Shown here piece by piece: positions 63,225-64,000 of a stretch of 64,000 nucleotides of DNA (position 1 is the stretch's first letter; the number at the start of each line of letters is the position of its first letter). The position numbers and the translations under genes are program-made. The notes under the pieces were generated by a model. That model saw only the letters and a list, made by a program, of their open reading frames with translations. It did not search any database and was not told the DNA's origin. Source of the stretch: Flavobacterium sp. CECT 9288 (GTDB lineage: Bacteria; Bacteroidota; Bacteroidia; Flavobacteriales; Flavobacteriaceae); contig NZ_OU957226.1 in the NCBI RefSeq assembly GCF_918731615.1, positions 2,481,501-2,545,500 on the forward strand. The letters are read 5' to 3'.

Positions 63225-64000
63225 TTAGTTGGAAATAATAGGATTCTTTTCAACAAAATACATTTTGATTTCTCCCTTCCCTTTTGCGTGGATGTTGCCG
63301 CGGTACTGAAAAACAAAAGATTCATCATCCTTGATTAAATCATATAGTGATTCGCTTATATTTACTTTACCTACAATTCCATTGCTTTCAATTCTGCTTG
63401 CCGTATTCACCGTATCGCCCCACACATCATATTGAAACTTTTTTATTCCTACGATACCAGCTACAATGGGTCCTGCATGAATTCCTAGTCGCATCTCAAA
63501 GGCTGGATTATTATTTGCTTCGTTATTAATTTTCCTTTTAGACATAAAATCCTGCATTTCTAATCCTGCTAGTACAATATTTGTTAAAGATTCTTTATCA
63601 GGTTTGGGGATACCACCAGCTGCCATATAAGAATCACCTATTGTTTTAATTTTTTCAATTTTGTATTTTTCAGTGATTAAATCAAAAGCTTTGAAACAGG
63701 TATTTATTTCTTCAACTAAATTCTGAGGAGACATTTTCTCGGCAGTTTGAGTAAAGGATTTAAAATCTGAAAAAAGGATCGAAACTAAATTAAAGTCTCG
63801 GGCATTTACAAAACCCTTTTCTTTTAATTCTTGTGCAATTTCTTCAGGTAAAATATTTAGCAATAGCTCTTCAGAGAGGTCTTTTTCTATTTTTAAAGCA
63901 ATTTTAGATTTTCGTGTATAGTTTAATCTATTCCATAATCCAAGAGCTACAAGAACAATAAAGCCTAATGAGATAATGATAATATTGCGTTGCGTTTCCT
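63225..64000 (-). CDS. Membrane-anchored class III adenylate cyclase, C-terminal part (partial)
   Basis: The frame is open to the right window edge, giving at least 258 residues of the C terminus. A membrane helix (NIIIISLGFIVLVALGLWN) and a short coiled linker precede a class III cyclase domain. Metal-binding Asp residues are in ILFSDFKSFTQ and KTIGDSYMAAGG. The substrate-specifying Lys (EKIKTIGD) and Asp (QYDVWGDTVNTASRIES) indicate ATP, giving cAMP. Similar Bacteroidota proteins carry N-terminal TPR sensors, which would lie beyond the window. It is upstream of the precursor repeats on the same strand, and a CNB-domain protein is encoded within the cluster. Confidence 0.88.
   Translation of the reverse strand, partial: ETQRNIIIISLGFIVLVALGLWNRLNYTRKSKIALKIEKDLSEELLLNILPEEIAQELKEKGFVNARDFNLVSILFSDFKSFTQTAEKMSPQNLVEEINTCFKAFDLITEKYKIEKIKTIGDSYMAAGGIPKPDKESLTNIVLAGLEMQDFMSKRKINNEANNNPAFEMRLGIHAGPIVAGIVGIKKFQYDVWGDTVNTASRIESNGIVGKVNISESLYDLIKDDESFVFQYRGNIHAKGKGEIKMYFVEKNPIISN

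Overview
The window is AT-rich DNA from a member of the Bacteroidota, most likely a Flavobacteriaceae species. The evidence is Bacteroidota-type promoters (TAnnTTTG at -7), families typical of the group (DUF3127, DUF3667, TPR-histidine kinases with NarL-type regulators, LytTR and WYL regulators) and consistently low-GC codon use. It is mostly accessory genome: conserved-looking blocks alternate with defence, signalling and secondary-metabolite loci.

Layout. (1) 1-1,000: the start of a Y-family DNA polymerase (DinB type), divergent from a LexA/CI-like self-cleaving repressor. (2) 1,043-8,844: a tightly packed minus-strand run of pnuC, nadR, a MoxR-type AAA+ ATPase, an unknown protein, a vWA protein with an HExxH zincin motif, another unknown protein and a PaaK-like adenylate-forming enzyme. 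(3) 9,290-10,534: two tiny Asn-rich proteins and an orphan LytTR response regulator. (4) 10,670-16,327: poorly characterised genes, including a leucine-rich-repeat protein, a DUF3127 OB-fold protein with an SSB-like tail and a RecD-like helicase. (5) 16,458-18,891: a complete retron, with an ncRNA bounded by perfect a1/a2 inverted repeats, a reverse transcriptase and an unrecognised helical effector. A WYL regulator diverges from it. (6) 20,138-32,170: a type I restriction-modification operon (hsdM, hsdS, hsdR plus a 1,061-residue Cys-rich protein), preceded by a two-gene ATPase/effector-like pair. (7) 32,247-33,176: a cytosolic 5'-nucleotidase.

(8) 33,796-42,875: a 9-kb segment flanked by perfect 43-bp direct repeats that are the 3' end of a tRNA-Met(CAT) gene. 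It carries two sensor/response-regulator pairs and a decayed kinase fragment, but no integrase. One kinase has an ethylene-receptor-like membrane domain; the other sensor has many PAS domains and no ATPase domain. (9) 43,216-62,652: a RiPP (NHLP/lanthipeptide-like) cluster. It has three precursor peptides with nitrile-hydratase-like leaders ending in GG, a stand-alone LanM dehydratase domain without a cyclase, a DUF3667 membrane protein, a TPR-kinase/NarL regulator pair with a small lipoprotein, an AraC regulator, a cNMP-binding protein, TolC and HlyD exporters, a C39-peptidase ABC transporter, a second NHLM-type ABC transporter and a zincin-like protein. Four tandem promoter-like repeats lie upstream of the precursors. 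(10) 63,225-64,000: the C-terminal part of a membrane-anchored adenylate cyclase.

How the genes fit together. The RiPP cluster looks self-contained: expression control (two-component pair, AraC, possibly cAMP), precursors separated from the modifying enzyme by a strong terminator, Ser/Thr dehydration by the LanM-type enzyme, leader removal at GG with export by the C39 transporter, and passage through HlyD/TolC. The 16-32 kb segment is a defence island. The least explained systems are the cyclase-less lanthipeptide-like cluster, the retron with its unassigned effector, and the MoxR/vWA-zincin operon joined to NAD-salvage genes.
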